A stretch of DNA of 64,000 nt from Emticicia sp965283955 (lineage in GTDB: Bacteria; Bacteroidota; Bacteroidia; Cytophagales; Spirosomataceae). The translations under genes and the position numbers were made by a program. How positions within the stretch are numbered: the first letter of the stretch is position 1; every line of letters starts with the position of its first letter. Below, one piece after another: positions 46,762-55,992 of this stretch. The DNA is taken from contig CBDIQW010000002.1 of NCBI GenBank assembly GCA_965283955.1, positions 62,001 through 126,000 on the forward strand, read 5' to 3'. The notes below the pieces were generated by a model that saw nothing but the letters and a program-made list of their open reading frames with translations, did not search any database and was not told where the DNA came from.

Positions 46762-46849
46762 TTCCAACCAAAAGCATTGAGATGGTTGGGCTTTAAAGTT
46801 AATTTATTGATTTACAGCTCCTTACCTTTTCTTAATGCGGATGTTGGAC
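46762..46849 (-). other. attC site, family B
   Basis: R' GTTGGAA and R'' GTCCAAC. Inner arms GCATTAAG and CTCAATGC. Confidence 0.86.
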
Positions 46850-47078
46850 TAAAATATAGCTGGCATATTTCGCATTTTTGCCGTCCCCAAGACGGCAAGC
46901 AAGCAGTGATATAAAGCTAAGATATTTATTGCTGAAAACCAAATTTGCATACCATTTTTTTGCTCTAATATCCTGTCCCCAATAAAATTTGAAGACCCCT
47001 TGAAATCGCTCTAATATCTGGTCGCCTTGGTGCTTGAAATTCTTTGAACAAACCAATTAATTTAATATCGATATGAAG
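46850..47078 (-). repeat. Cassette 3' segment, type III, short
   Basis: Hairpin TTGCCGTC (46878) / GACGGCAA (46891). GCTCTAATATC..GTC occurs twice, at 46962 and 47008. Lacks the IS-like end. Confidence 0.72.
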
Positions 47079-48251
47079 TTATTTTGCCGATTCGGTTTTA
47101 TTAGATGCTTCAACTATGGTCGATAAGATACTGATTAATCGCTTGTTTTCTTCTTCTAATTTTGTTATTTTATTATTTAATGCTCTAATTGCTTCAACAA
47201 TCATTGGGTCATAATCTCCGTAAGCAGTCATGAGTAAACCTTGAGAGTCTTCCTTGATTTTTGATGGGAATACTTCTTGAATATTCTGTGCAATAAAACC
47301 GAACTGAATACCAATTGGCCTTTTTGTTCTGGTTACGGTATCATTCCATTCATATGTAACACCTTGTAATTTAAGTAACTGCTGTAATACAGTTTCGCTT
47401 TCTAATGGTTTAATGTTTTTTTTAAGTCTTCTATCAGAATGACTTGCCCAACTTCCAGCAACATCCTTCGAAGCATCTCCACCGACTTGAAATGTGAAAT
47501 TTGTGGATGAAATTGCTGTAATATCTCTATTTATTCCAATTCTATCTAATGAAAAATCCCCACCAATCAGCGGTGAAGCACTATTTGAATTTTCTATGTA
47601 AAGCTTGTTACTACCAGTTTCATTATACCCTGCATTAGCTCCAACTGCAATATTACTACTTCCATTTATGTTATTAAAAAGTGTTCTTCCTCCAACACCA
47701 ACATTATTATTTCCAGTTTGATTGTCTTGAAGGCTTAGCACACCTATTGCTGTGTTATCACCTGCTGAAGAAGAAAATACAGGGGTTGTTGTTGTTCTAT
47801 TCAAAGCGTAGAATCCGACTGCTGTATTTCCATTTGCATTTCTACTACCTGTCAATGCACCATAACCTATGGATGTATTATATGAACCATTAATTTCATT
47901 ATAACTTGCAGCTCCACCGACGGCAGTATTAAAAGAACCTAATTCATTGTTGGATAATGCTACATAGCCTAATCCAGTATTTCCATTTGCTTGTACACCT
48001 GTTGGATTTCCAGTTGCATTTTTAGATAAAGCTGCATATCCAACACCAGTATTGTCTCTTCTTCCTGTTTGCGGTAAACTCAGTGCATTATATCCAAATC
48101 CTGTATTTGTAAAACTTGTTCCTTGCTTTTGGGACTCAATAGAGGTTGGCAAAATCAGAACACTTGTAGAATTATTTTGAATTGTATAATTGGTTTGAGA
48201 AATACAAAATTGGAATGTAAACAGTAATGCAAAAGTAGTGAGTAGTTTCAT
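47079..48251 (-). CDS. Tail-fibre-like protein with S74 chaperone domain
   Basis: 390 aa with a signal peptide (LTTFALLFTFQFCISQ). A Gly/Asn-rich repeat region follows (TGLGYVALSNNELGSFNTAV; YNTSIGYGALTGSRNANGNT), typical of trimeric beta-structures. The C-terminus is a Peptidase_S74 intramolecular chaperone: GSWASHSDRRLKKNIKPLES, then FIAQNIQEVFPS and DYDPMIVEAIRALNNKITKL. The catalytic Ser/Lys dyad sits in HSDRRLKKN. Secreted trimer of unknown function. Confidence 0.85.
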   Translation of the reverse strand: MKLLTTFALLFTFQFCISQTNYTIQNNSTSVLILPTSIESQKQGTSFTNTGFGYNALSLPQTGRRDNTGVGYAALSKNATGNPTGVQANGNTGLGYVALSNNELGSFNTAVGGAASYNEINGSYNTSIGYGALTGSRNANGNTAVGFYALNRTTTTPVFSSSAGDNTAIGVLSLQDNQTGNNNVGVGGRTLFNNINGSSNIAVGANAGYNETGSNKLYIENSNSASPLIGGDFSLDRIGINRDITAISSTNFTFQVGGDASKDVAGSWASHSDRRLKKNIKPLESETVLQQLLKLQGVTYEWNDTVTRTKRPIGIQFGFIAQNIQEVFPSKIKEDSQGLLMTAYGDYDPMIVEAIRALNNKITKLEEENKRLISILSTIVEASNKTESAK

Positions 48252-48273
48252 TTTAATACGAGTTTTGATTTTT

Positions 48274-48361
48274 TTCCAACGACTGCAAATGAGAAGATTG
48301 GAATTGATTTTAGAGTTAATTAGTTGATTGTCAAACTTTTACTTATTTGCTCGTGTTGGAC
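48274..48361 (-). other. attC site, family C
   Basis: R' GTTGGAA and R'' GTCCAAC. Inner arms GCAAATGAG and TTATTTGC. Confidence 0.85.
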
Positions 48362-48721
48362 TCGAATAACTTTGCGACCGCTCTGATTTGCTGTCCACAG
48401 GACAGCAGACACGCCAACCAACCCAAACGAGCAAAGTTGATTGCCGAAAGTAAATTTGCATGGAAAAATACAAAAAAGCAAATGAGTTGAATAAAACTTT
48501 GTGAATTGAAGAAAAGTTGGCAAAAATACCACTCAGAGGATTTGTCGCAAGCCAAGTTTGCAAGCAGAAAAACCTTAAAATGAGTAGGAGAGAACTGTCC
48601 TGTCACCCGAGAAAAATGCGTTTAAAGAATTGAAAATCCAGCGAATTTTGCGTGTCGAATGTGCCTTTGAGCCAAAACTGTCAAACTATTTTAGCAGCAT
48701 ACGAAATCAGAGAATATCAAA
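48362..48721 (-). repeat. Cassette 3' segment, type I
   Basis: Hairpin GCTGTCC (48390) / GGACAGC (48400), 7 bp. IS-like end ACTGTCAAACTATTTTAGCA. Confidence 0.73.
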
Positions 48722-49564
48722 TTATGCCAGTAAATTTTCAATAAATTTTATTTTCTTCTCATATTTATTTTCGCCTTTCAATCGATTAATATTTTTGTAA
48801 GATTTTAGTAAAGAATCCAATGTAAAAACATCTTCTTCGTTTAATTGAGCATCTGATTCGTCATAAAAATACTCTAATTCACATTCAAAATCCAGAATAA
48901 TTGCATTATATCTTGAAATAGCGTCTTCAATTAGACCTTTTTTTTCTTCGAGGGTTGCAATTTTAATCATATCAGGACCAACTAAGTTTTTGTAATGCCC
49001 CATTATGTTCAAAGTGATTATTGTTTTCATTTTTTGGACATAAATTTGATTTTCCAGCATACCTATTTTTTTATAATAGTAAACCAAATAATCAAATGCA
49101 ACCCTCATACTTGCTCCGCACATCCATACTAAACCATTGATTGGTTTTTGAGGATAACCATCTGCTTTTATTCTTATTTCTTCGGCAATTTCCGAAGTAG
49201 AATTAATGAGTTTTTTTCTTACAATGGTTTCTAAATCTTTAAGATTTCCATTTAATGCTATTGCAAAAAGTAGGCGAACTAAGTTTTTAAATAATTCATC
49301 ACTTTTCTCAACCATAATTTTGAATTCTTGCTTCTCTAAGGTTGAACTTTCACCTATATTAAAAAGTTCACTAATGATATTAATGAATGAATCTTCTAAT
49401 ATTTCAGTTTTAAATAGCGATTGAGTCTTTGAAAGAAATGACCAATTATTGTTTTTGAGAGGAAATTGATGTTTTAACGAAGAAATATCATTGTGGATTA
49501 TTGAATTCCAAATAGGGCGATGTTGATTATTCAGGAAGTCGTCTATAATTTCATCTTTTTGCAT
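48722..49564 (-). CDS. Helical hypothetical protein (TPR-like)
   Basis: 280 aa from ATG 49564, almost entirely helical. Segments like LFAIALNGNLKDLETIVRK and AISRYNAIILDFECELEYF suggest TPR-like or immunity-type superhelical folds, but no family can be named. ATG is 20 bp from attC R'. Confidence 0.6.
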   Translation of the reverse strand: MQKDEIIDDFLNNQHRPIWNSIIHNDISSLKHQFPLKNNNWSFLSKTQSLFKTEILEDSFINIISELFNIGESSTLEKQEFKIMVEKSDELFKNLVRLLFAIALNGNLKDLETIVRKKLINSTSEIAEEIRIKADGYPQKPINGLVWMCGASMRVAFDYLVYYYKKIGMLENQIYVQKMKTIITLNIMGHYKNLVGPDMIKIATLEEKKGLIEDAISRYNAIILDFECELEYFYDESDAQLNEEDVFTLDSLLKSYKNINRLKGENKYEKKIKFIENLLA

Positions 49565-49583
49565 TATTATTTTTTTGTTACGT

Positions 49584-49673
49584 TTCCAACGACCAGCATT
49601 GTGATGGTTTTGGAGTGATTTTAGAGTTAATTTATTAAATATCAAGCCTTTACACAATGCTTTCGAGTTGGAC
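49584..49673 (-). other. attC site, family A
   Basis: R' GTTGGAA and R'' GTCCAAC. Inner arms AGCATTGTG and CACAATGCT. Confidence 0.88.
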
Positions 49674-50117
49674 TCAAACAAGCTTTGCGACCGCTCTGAT
49701 AAGACGTCCGAAGGAGGGCTGACACCCCAACCAACCAAAGCCAGCCAAGTAGATTGTTGAAAGTAAATTTGCATGAAAAAATACAAAAAAGCAAATGAGT
49801 TGAGAAAAACTTTGAGAATTGATGAAAAGTTGGCAAATATACCACGCAGAGGATTTGTCGAAAGTTAAGTTTGCAAGCAGAAAAACTACTTAGCGAACCA
49901 AAATGCTGTCTGGTCGCAAAAAATTGGCATTTGAAATTGTTGAAAAGCAGCGTATTTGGCTCGTCGAAAGTTAGTTTGAACTTGAAAATGAAGTTGAAAA
50001 TTTGAAAAAAATGGCGAAACGAAAACATAGAATAGTACAATTTTACGAGCTTTTTCGCCTTAAAAATGTCGCAAAAAAGTGGGAGAGGAGCAAACAAAAA
50101 ACTATGCGTAGAACTCT
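49674..50117 (-). repeat. Gene-less cassette (3' segment only, type I)
   Basis: 444 bp between two attC sites with no supported gene. It is a 3' segment (CATGAAAAAATACAAAAAAG; GTCGAAAGTTAAGTTTGCAA) with about 150 bp of unique DNA at the gene-proximal side. The variable hairpin has decayed (ACGTCCGAAGGAGGGC). Confidence 0.6.
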
Positions 50118-50206
50118 TTCCAACGCCCAGCATTGTGATGGTTTTGGAGTGGTTTTAGAGTTAATTCGTTAATTATCAAGCCTTTACATAATGCTTCGTG
50201 TTGGAC
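50118..50206 (-). other. attC site, family A
   Basis: R' GTTGGAA and R'' GTCCAAC. Inner arms AGCATTATG and CACAATGCT; spacer differs (GCGC for GACC). Confidence 0.85.
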
Positions 50207-50547
50207 TCAAATAAATTTAGCGACCGCTCTGATATGACGTCCAACGGACGGCAGGCACGCCAAGCAACCCAAGCCAACAAAGCTGAATGCTTGAGGTAAA
50301 TTTGCATGGAAAAATCTAAAAAAGCAAACGAGTGCAGGGAAATTTTGAGTTTGGGAAAAAAGTGGCGAAACTACCACGCAGATTTCCTGTCGCAAACCTA
50401 CTTTGAGAGTAGAAAATCCAATAAAACTACCAAAAAGCTGTCCTGTCAGCCGAAAACTATGCGTTTGAAAAATTGAAAAACCAGCGAATTTTGTGTGTCG
50501 AACGAGCCTTTGAGTTAGAAACTTTCAAACTATTTTGGCCGCAAACG
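50207..50547 (-). repeat. Cassette 3' segment, type I
   Basis: Hairpin CGTCC-AAC-GGACG near 50239. The IS-like end is altered (CTTTCAAACTATTTTGGCCG). Confidence 0.7.
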
Positions 50548-50676
50548 TTATAGCAAATTTTCCAACTTCATAGTGAAATACCAAATCAAAGCTGCAAAAC
50601 TAAAAAAAATGAACCAGAAAGATTTTTGGTATTTTTCTAAAAGAGTCATTAGTTTAAGAAACAGAAGTAGTCCCAT
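50548..50676 (-). CDS. Small membrane protein (42 aa)
   Basis: ATG 50676 to TAA 50548 encodes a 42-aa peptide: LLLFLKLMTLLEKYQKSFWF, then IFFSFAALIWYFTMKLENLL. One long membrane helix is flanked by a charged loop. It lies 37 bp after the small lipoprotein gene, in the same orientation and cassette, so both could be co-expressed. No homologue known from sequence alone. Confidence 0.4.
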   Translation of the reverse strand: MGLLLFLKLMTLLEKYQKSFWFIFFSFAALIWYFTMKLENLL

Positions 50677-50713
50677 ATTTAAGATGTATTTTGAGTTGAT
50701 AAAATATACTTAC

Positions 50714-50881
50714 TTACTTTTTTATTGAAATATTTATCCCACGATTTTTGCCGTTCTTTCCATTTGTTCCAACTTTTCCATCAATTGTACCATTACCGCC
50801 ATTGCCGCCTTTGCCTCCAAAAAATTTGTTAGAACAACCAAAAGTTGACATTAGGATAAAAAGAAAGAGTACTTTTTTCAT
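50714..50881 (-). CDS. Small Gly/Asn-rich lipoprotein
   Basis: 55 aa with a lipobox (LFLFILMSTFGCSNK). The mature 36 residues are GGKGGNGGNGTIDGKVGTNG and GKNGKNRGIN, a low-complexity Gly/Asn/Lys tail that resembles collagen-like or antifreeze-like repeats. The mature form may be a surface-exposed peptide. ATG at 50881, 28 bp from attC R'. Confidence 0.6.
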   Translation of the reverse strand: MKKVLFLFILMSTFGCSNKFFGGKGGNGGNGTIDGKVGTNGKNGKNRGINISIKK

Positions 50882-50908
50882 AGTTATGTAATTGATATTT
50901 TTGAAAAC

Positions 50909-50997
50909 TTCCAACGACCAGCATTGTGATGGTTTTGGAGTGGTTTTAGAGTTAATTTATTAAATATCAGACCTTTACATAATGCTTCGTGTTGGGA
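50909..50997 (-). other. attC site, family A
   Basis: R' GTTGGAA and R'' TCCCAAC. Inner arms AGCATTATG and CACAATGCT. Confidence 0.86.
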
Positions 50998-51340
50998 CTG
51001 ATGAACTTTGAGTCTGCTCTGATAAGACGTCCGAAGGACGGCTTGCACGCCAAGAACCCAAGCCAAGAACTATGCTGCTGAAGGTAAATTTGCATGGAAA
51101 AATACAAAAAAGCAAATGAGTTGGGTAAAACTTTGGAAATCGAAGAAAAGTTGGCAAAAATACCACTCAGAGGACTTGTCGCCAACCCACTTTGAGAGCA
51201 GAAAATCCTACTTGGCGAACCAAAGTGCTACTTCGTCGCAAAAAAATATGTGTTTGAAAAACAGAAAAACCAGCGAATTTTGCTTGTCGGACGTGCATTT
51301 GAGCTAAAACTGTCAAGATATTTTAGCAGCATACGCTTTT
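50998..51340 (-). repeat. Cassette 3' segment, type I
   Basis: Hairpin CGTCC-GAA-GGACG near 51027. Ends ACTGTCAAGATATTTTAGCA, one of the better IS-like ends. Confidence 0.73.
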
Positions 51341-53146
51341 TTATGTGTCAAGACCATAAAGCATTAAGTGCATAAATTCAGGTTGAAGATTTGTAGGGAT
51401 TTTTGTTGCCGTCTCTTTTACCTCAACACTTGAAATATCATAGGCTGGTAATGGCACTATTTCAGTAGAAGCATATGGAATCTGATTTGTAGCATCATAG
51501 AATTCAATATTTTTGTCTTTTAGTAATTTGAAAAAGAGATTATCGTCAAGTAAATTAGGATTTGCAGGATTTAACCAGCCTTTTTTTACTCCTTCATATG
51601 CAAGTAACCAATTTTCTGAAAATAAAATATCATCTTTTAAATCAACTTCTAAATCATTGATTGATGGTGTTCCAATAACAAGAGCTGTATTATTGATAAG
51701 GTCTAATAATATTAAGTTAGAAATACTGTCTTTTGTTCGAATAATATTATTTGCTGATATTTCATCAATTGTAATTTCAAAAGTTTTGGCTAACCATAAA
51801 GCCCAAGAAACTTCAAAATTATGGTTTACAGGACTGTGTTCATTTATTATTTTGTTTATTACATTTTTCAATTTTTCTTTTGAGCTCAAATCTAAGTACG
51901 ATTTATACGTCAAAAAAACTCTTGTAACAATGTCTAAAATTGATGGTTCAATCAATGCAGTTTTGAAAAGTAAATCTTCAAATATTTTCCATGCGTTTTT
52001 CGGTATTTTAGTTGAGCAATACTCAAATGTTCGCAATGAATATTTGAAAATAGTGTCAGCTTTTTTAGGATTTTTTTCTGCAAAACTCCATACTAAACTG
52101 AAATAGTGTTTAAGGCTGTTACCAAAGTTTGTATCTTTGAATGTGAAGGAAAACAACTGTAATGCAAATTCATCTTCAATGGCAAATGGAAATTCCTTAA
52201 TTCGTATTTTGCTTTCGTTCATTTCAAGTTGAAAGTCAGCAAGAATTAATTGAATCCCTTTTAATACTTTATCTGCTTCGTCTTTTGATGATACATATAA
52301 ATAGAAATCATCATAATATCTACACGCTTTGAGTCCAATACTTGAAAACTTTGAATTTATAATACTATCTATTCTGCAAGCAACTGTTTCAGCTATTATA
52401 TGAGAAGTGTCTGGTCCAATTGGAATACCTATGGATTGTCTTTCTTGGCAACTACGAACAGCCATATCCACACTTTCTGCAAATTTATATAAAGAAGCAT
52501 CTAAATCACCGCCCGCAATTAATGCTGCAATATTATCTTTTTGTTTGAAATAATACTTTGCTTTCTCTTTTCCTAATAATGCCCAAGCAATAGAATGAGT
52601 GTAAATTGTTGGATAAAATTTAGAAATATCTACTCTAATTTCAATTATCTTATCAAAAGATGTGTTTAGAAGCTCATTTCTAAAATCTGAAACACTCTTG
52701 CTAAAAGTTGAAACAGAACGCTTAGTCGTCAAAGTTTCAGGAATTGGGAAACTTTTTGAATAGTTTGAAAGAGCAAATACAGTTGCAAATGCTGTCCAAT
52801 TAGTTGCAATTTTTTCACACAATAATAAAAAGTGTTTTGGATTTGGGATTTGTAAAAATCGTCTTGATAATTTACCCTTTGAAATTGAAAATATAGCCCC
52901 TTTTGATGAATTGTATTTTGAAATAAATGAATTAGCAAATTCTTTTTTTCGTTCCTTAAAAACGGTATTACTTTCCGAACCTTTAACTAGTCCTAAGTCA
53001 GAGTTTTTATGGTCTGTATTTGATACAAAAATAGCATTCCATTCTAAAAGTATTTGAGATGATTGTGTTGCAAAGGCCTTGGTATTGTATGGTGGTGGAA
53101 GTTCTTTTGGAAAATATCCACGTTCTAAAAGGTCAAATAATGTCAT
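51341..53146 (-). CDS. Reverse transcriptase-like protein (defence-type)
   Basis: 601 aa. The RT core shows motif A (EIRVDISKFYPTIYTHSIAW, near residue 165), motif B (SIGIPIGPDTSHIIAETVAC, near residue 235), motif C YYDDFYLYVSS (YxDD near residue 275), and a motif D-like QLEMNESKIRIKEF. A helical C-terminal half of about 290 aa follows. There is no maturase domain, no HNH and no retron-like ncRNA flanking it, so group II intron and retron RTs are unlikely. The layout (RT plus long helical C-terminus) fits Abi/UG-type antiviral RTs. Exact class not assigned. Confidence 0.8.
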   Translation of the reverse strand: MTLFDLLERGYFPKELPPPYNTKAFATQSSQILLEWNAIFVSNTDHKNSDLGLVKGSESNTVFKERKKEFANSFISKYNSSKGAIFSISKGKLSRRFLQIPNPKHFLLLCEKIATNWTAFATVFALSNYSKSFPIPETLTTKRSVSTFSKSVSDFRNELLNTSFDKIIEIRVDISKFYPTIYTHSIAWALLGKEKAKYYFKQKDNIAALIAGGDLDASLYKFAESVDMAVRSCQERQSIGIPIGPDTSHIIAETVACRIDSIINSKFSSIGLKACRYYDDFYLYVSSKDEADKVLKGIQLILADFQLEMNESKIRIKEFPFAIEDEFALQLFSFTFKDTNFGNSLKHYFSLVWSFAEKNPKKADTIFKYSLRTFEYCSTKIPKNAWKIFEDLLFKTALIEPSILDIVTRVFLTYKSYLDLSSKEKLKNVINKIINEHSPVNHNFEVSWALWLAKTFEITIDEISANNIIRTKDSISNLILLDLINNTALVIGTPSINDLEVDLKDDILFSENWLLAYEGVKKGWLNPANPNLLDDNLFFKLLKDKNIEFYDATNQIPYASTEIVPLPAYDISSVEVKETATKIPTNLQPEFMHLMLYGLDT

Positions 53147-53212
53147 TGCTATGTAAATCTTTAAGTTTTAGATATATAAAAGTTTTGGAGTTAGTTTTAA
53201 ATATTAAAGCCA

Positions 53213-53301
53213 TTCCAACGACCGCAAATAAGAAGATGGGGATTGGATTTTGAGTTAATTAATTGATTTATCAAACTTTTACTTATTTGCTCGTGTTGGA
53301 G
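53213..53301 (-). other. attC site, family C
   Basis: R' GTTGGAA and R'' CTCCAAC. Inner arms GCAAATAAG and TTATTTGC. Confidence 0.85.
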
Positions 53302-53598
53302 ACAAGCCAACTTTGCGAACCGTTCCGATTTGATGTCCACCAACAAAGCTGCGTGCCAAGATGGTAAAAAGCGTAGAAACTGCTCTGCTTAATTGTCCCC
53401 AAACCAAACCTGCATACCAAGTTCTGAAAAAAGAAAATGAAAAGCAAAAGAATTTATTTTTTGGAGTAAAATTTGAGTAAATACCACGCATTGGAAATGT
53501 CGGACATGCCTATGCGTTTGACATTTTTGAAAACCTAATGATTATAATTTGTCGAAAATTAAGTGAATGGGTAAACTATTTGTTGATAACTATATTTT
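53302..53598 (-). repeat. Cassette 3' segment, type II
   Basis: Landmarks CCGATTTGATGTCCACCAAC, AAAAAGCGTAGAAACTGCTC and CTATGCGTTTGACATTTTTG. Ends TTTGTCGAAAATTAAGTG without an IS-like end. Confidence 0.68.
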
Positions 53599-54846
53599 CT
53601 ATTTTAAGAAAAAACTACCCACATAGCCAATATAACCATTTACATGTACTTTATAGTAAAATTTGTCATTTTCGAGAACATAAACTATTGAGTTTGCGGG
53701 ACAGCGATATATTTCTTTACCAATCCCTTCGGGAATATCTCGCATTGGAATATCCATATTTGGATTAATAAATTTTGTTTTGAATTTATAAATACCTGAA
53801 TAATTATTATTTATACTTGAGTTAAGTATAACACTTTTTTTAGAATTATCAACACTATTAGGATTATTGTTATCAATATTTAAGAAAAAGCTACCTACGT
53901 AACCAATATAGCCGTTTACATATACTTTATAGTAAAATTTGTCATTTTCGAGAACATAGACTATTGAGTTTGAAGGGCAGCGATATATTTCTTTACCAAT
54001 CCCTTCGGGAATATCTCGCATTGGAATATCCATATTTGGATTGGTAAATTTTGTTTTGAATTTATAAACACCTGTATAATTGCTGTTTTTCAAATTAGGA
54101 TTTACATTTTTTTTAAGATTATCAATACTATTACTACTGTTGATAGAAGTAGTATTGATTTGTCTGATTATAGCCTCTAACTTTTTTATAGACTGCGAGC
54201 CAAGTTTTCCATCAGGCATTAAATTATTATCATTTTGAAATTTTTTTATTCCAATTATAGTACTTTCATCAAAAAAACCATCAATATCACCTACAGAATA
54301 ACCCAATTTCGTTAGCACTTTTTCAAATAATAATTTATTTTCCCAAGTGTAACTATCATGATAAGAAATTATATCTTGATTTTCGTATATTTTATAGAAT
54401 AAATTTTCTTTATATGTGATATTATTATTGTTTTTACTTCTATTTCCGCTCATTTCATTGTCGGAGGAAAATGTAGGAGTATTAGATTTTGTCAGAATAT
54501 CATAAGTTGTGGATTGATTGAAGTTTTGTGAATAGGTAGAAGGAAGATTGTTATAACTTGGAATTGAATACCTTTGAGCTTTTAAATCATCATTGTAGTA
54601 GTTTTTGAGATATGTATCGGGATTACCAACCGCCGTTTTACCAGTGTAGGGGTTAGTATTCCCTGGGAAGCTCCAATTATTATATGGATTTCCATCAGGA
54701 TTTGACCTGTAGTGCGGACTCACGTAAGTGCCATCTTTTCTGTAATATCCACTCACCTTTACTTGTGCAATAGTGTTTATTAGAGATATTAGTAAAAAAG
54801 AAAATATTAAAAAAGATAATATAATGTTTTTTTGTTTACATTCCAA
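53599..54846 (-). CDS. Secreted protein: peptidoglycan-binding plus two SH3-like domains
   Basis: About 415 aa. The N-terminus is a signal peptide (KQKNIILSFLIFSFLLISLI ending at TIAQ). The only in-frame start before it is TTG at 54846, inside the attC R' box. The middle holds a PG_binding_1 domain (KLGYSVGDIDGFFDESTIIG; GIKKFQNDNNLMPDGKLGSQS). The C-terminus has two nearly identical SH3-like repeats (about 65 aa each: KFKTKFTNPNMDIPMRDIPEG to VYVNGYIGYVGSFFL). Likely a cell-wall-targeted protein; its catalytic part, if any, is missing. Confidence 0.78.
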   Translation of the reverse strand: MECKQKNIILSFLIFSFLLISLINTIAQVKVSGYYRKDGTYVSPHYRSNPDGNPYNNWSFPGNTNPYTGKTAVGNPDTYLKNYYNDDLKAQRYSIPSYNNLPSTYSQNFNQSTTYDILTKSNTPTFSSDNEMSGNRSKNNNNITYKENLFYKIYENQDIISYHDSYTWENKLLFEKVLTKLGYSVGDIDGFFDESTIIGIKKFQNDNNLMPDGKLGSQSIKKLEAIIRQINTTSINSSNSIDNLKKNVNPNLKNSNYTGVYKFKTKFTNPNMDIPMRDIPEGIGKEIYRCPSNSIVYVLENDKFYYKVYVNGYIGYVGSFFLNIDNNNPNSVDNSKKSVILNSSINNNYSGIYKFKTKFINPNMDIPMRDIPEGIGKEIYRCPANSIVYVLENDKFYYKVHVNGYIGYVGSFFLK

Positions 54847-54932
54847 CGATTCGCAAATATGATGATTTTGCAGAAAAAGTGGCGATTTTGGTTTAAAAAT
54901 TAAGAACTTTTACATATTTGCCCGTGTTGGAC
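54841..54932 (-). other. attC site, family D
   Basis: R' GTTGGAA and R'' GTCCAAC. Inner arms GCAAATATG and CATATTTGC. As at 21823, the TTG of R' is a possible start codon. Confidence 0.84.
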
Positions 54933-55221
54933 TTGCTAAACTTTGAGTGCCAACGCTTTCAAAGTGTCACCGAGATAGATGCGTGCTAAGATATAAAAAT
55001 CATAGAAACAGCTCTGTCTAATTGTCCCCAAACCAAATCTGCACACCAAGTTCTGAAAAAAGAAATTGAAAAGCAAAAGAATTTATTTTTCGGAGTTAAA
55101 TTTGAGTAAATACCACGCTAATCGAATGTTGCCCGAGCCTTTAAACTGGGACTTTTTACGGAGAATTAACGCTTTGAGTTTCGTTTTTGTCCCGTCGCAA
55201 TAGCCAAAAAATGCTGAAAAT
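54933..55221 (-). repeat. Cassette 3' segment, type II
   Basis: Landmarks AACTTTGAGTGCCAACGC, ATAGAAACAGCTCTGTCTAA and AATACCACGCTAATCGAATG. End with CGTCGCAATAGCC, no IS-like end. Confidence 0.67.
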
Positions 55222-55881
55222 TTATAGTGAATTAGCAGTTTCTATAATTCTCCATAATAGCAATATTGATGCAACAACAATTCCGATATAAAATATTCTT
55301 TTACCATTTTTTCTATCTTCATCATTGTACGAAAATATTTTTTCACCGTTTGGAAGTGTTTTTTGAGAAGCCATAATACTCCAACCAATTCCAATTCCAA
55401 GCAAACCACCACAAAATGCAGAAACATAGCCAATTATAATCCAAGTTGATTGAGATGCTTCTGGTTTTGCTAATTGTTCAATTCGACGCTTTTTTAACGA
55501 ATTTAAAAAATCATCATCAATTGTTCTGCCTCTTTCTTTTAAAATTCGTTTTGAGAGTTGGTAGTCAAAAGCTGACCATTCATCAGGTTTAGCAACAATG
55601 TCAAATAATTCTTCGTCTGAGAAATCGAAAAGGTAATGAGATTTATCTACATTTTCAATATCATTGGCAGCAATTGCATTGAGTAAGTCATTTACTTTTG
55701 AGTAATCATTTCTGTCAATTTTTACATTAAATTCTTTGTCAATAGGTCGCAAACTTACCGCATCAATACCAGAATTGAAAATTTCAGTTTCATATCTTAT
55801 AGAATTATTGTCAAGAATTTGGATAAATTCTAAAAAATCTCCCTCATTATTAAATTGCTTTACAGTTATTAGATTGCTCAT
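55222..55881 (-). CDS. DUF2007-like protein with C-terminal membrane helices
   Basis: 219 aa. The first 75 residues (LITVKQFNNEGDFLEFIQIL; RYETEIFNSGIDAVSL; VKIDRNDYSKVNDLLNA) resemble the DUF2007 putative signal-transducing fold. Two membrane segments follow near the end (WIIIGYVSAFCGGLLGIGIGW and IFYIGIVVASILLLW). A small membrane-bound sensor is a possible role. ATG at 55881. Confidence 0.6.
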   Translation of the reverse strand: MSNLITVKQFNNEGDFLEFIQILDNNSIRYETEIFNSGIDAVSLRPIDKEFNVKIDRNDYSKVNDLLNAIAANDIENVDKSHYLFDFSDEELFDIVAKPDEWSAFDYQLSKRILKERGRTIDDDFLNSLKKRRIEQLAKPEASQSTWIIIGYVSAFCGGLLGIGIGWSIMASQKTLPNGEKIFSYNDEDRKNGKRIFYIGIVVASILLLWRIIETANSL

Positions 55882-55904
55882 GTAGAATGTTTTGTTGTTC
55901 ACGT

Positions 55905-55992
55905 TTCCAACCAAAAGCATTGAGATGGCTGGGTTTTAAAGTTAATTTATTGATTTACAATTACTTACCTTTTCTTAATGCGGGTGTTGGAC
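55905..55992 (-). other. attC site, family B
   Basis: R' GTTGGAA and R'' GTCCAAC. Inner arms GCATTAAGA and TCTCAATGC. The L'-side loop has GGCTGG instead of GGTTGG. Confidence 0.86.

Noticed and set aside
17467..51307. Recurrent ORFs of 60-100 aa in the 3' segments (for example FANFSSIHKVLFNSFAFLYF on the minus strand and LRVEEKLAKIPRRGRVADPL on the plus strand).
   Set aside because: They appear in different frames in different copies, carry stops in sister copies and lack consistent starts. They are by-products of a conserved non-coding sequence.
51341..53146. RT as a retron or group II intron.
   Set aside because: No msr/msd-like inverted repeat pair or intron domain V structure is visible near the gene and it lacks maturase and endonuclease domains.
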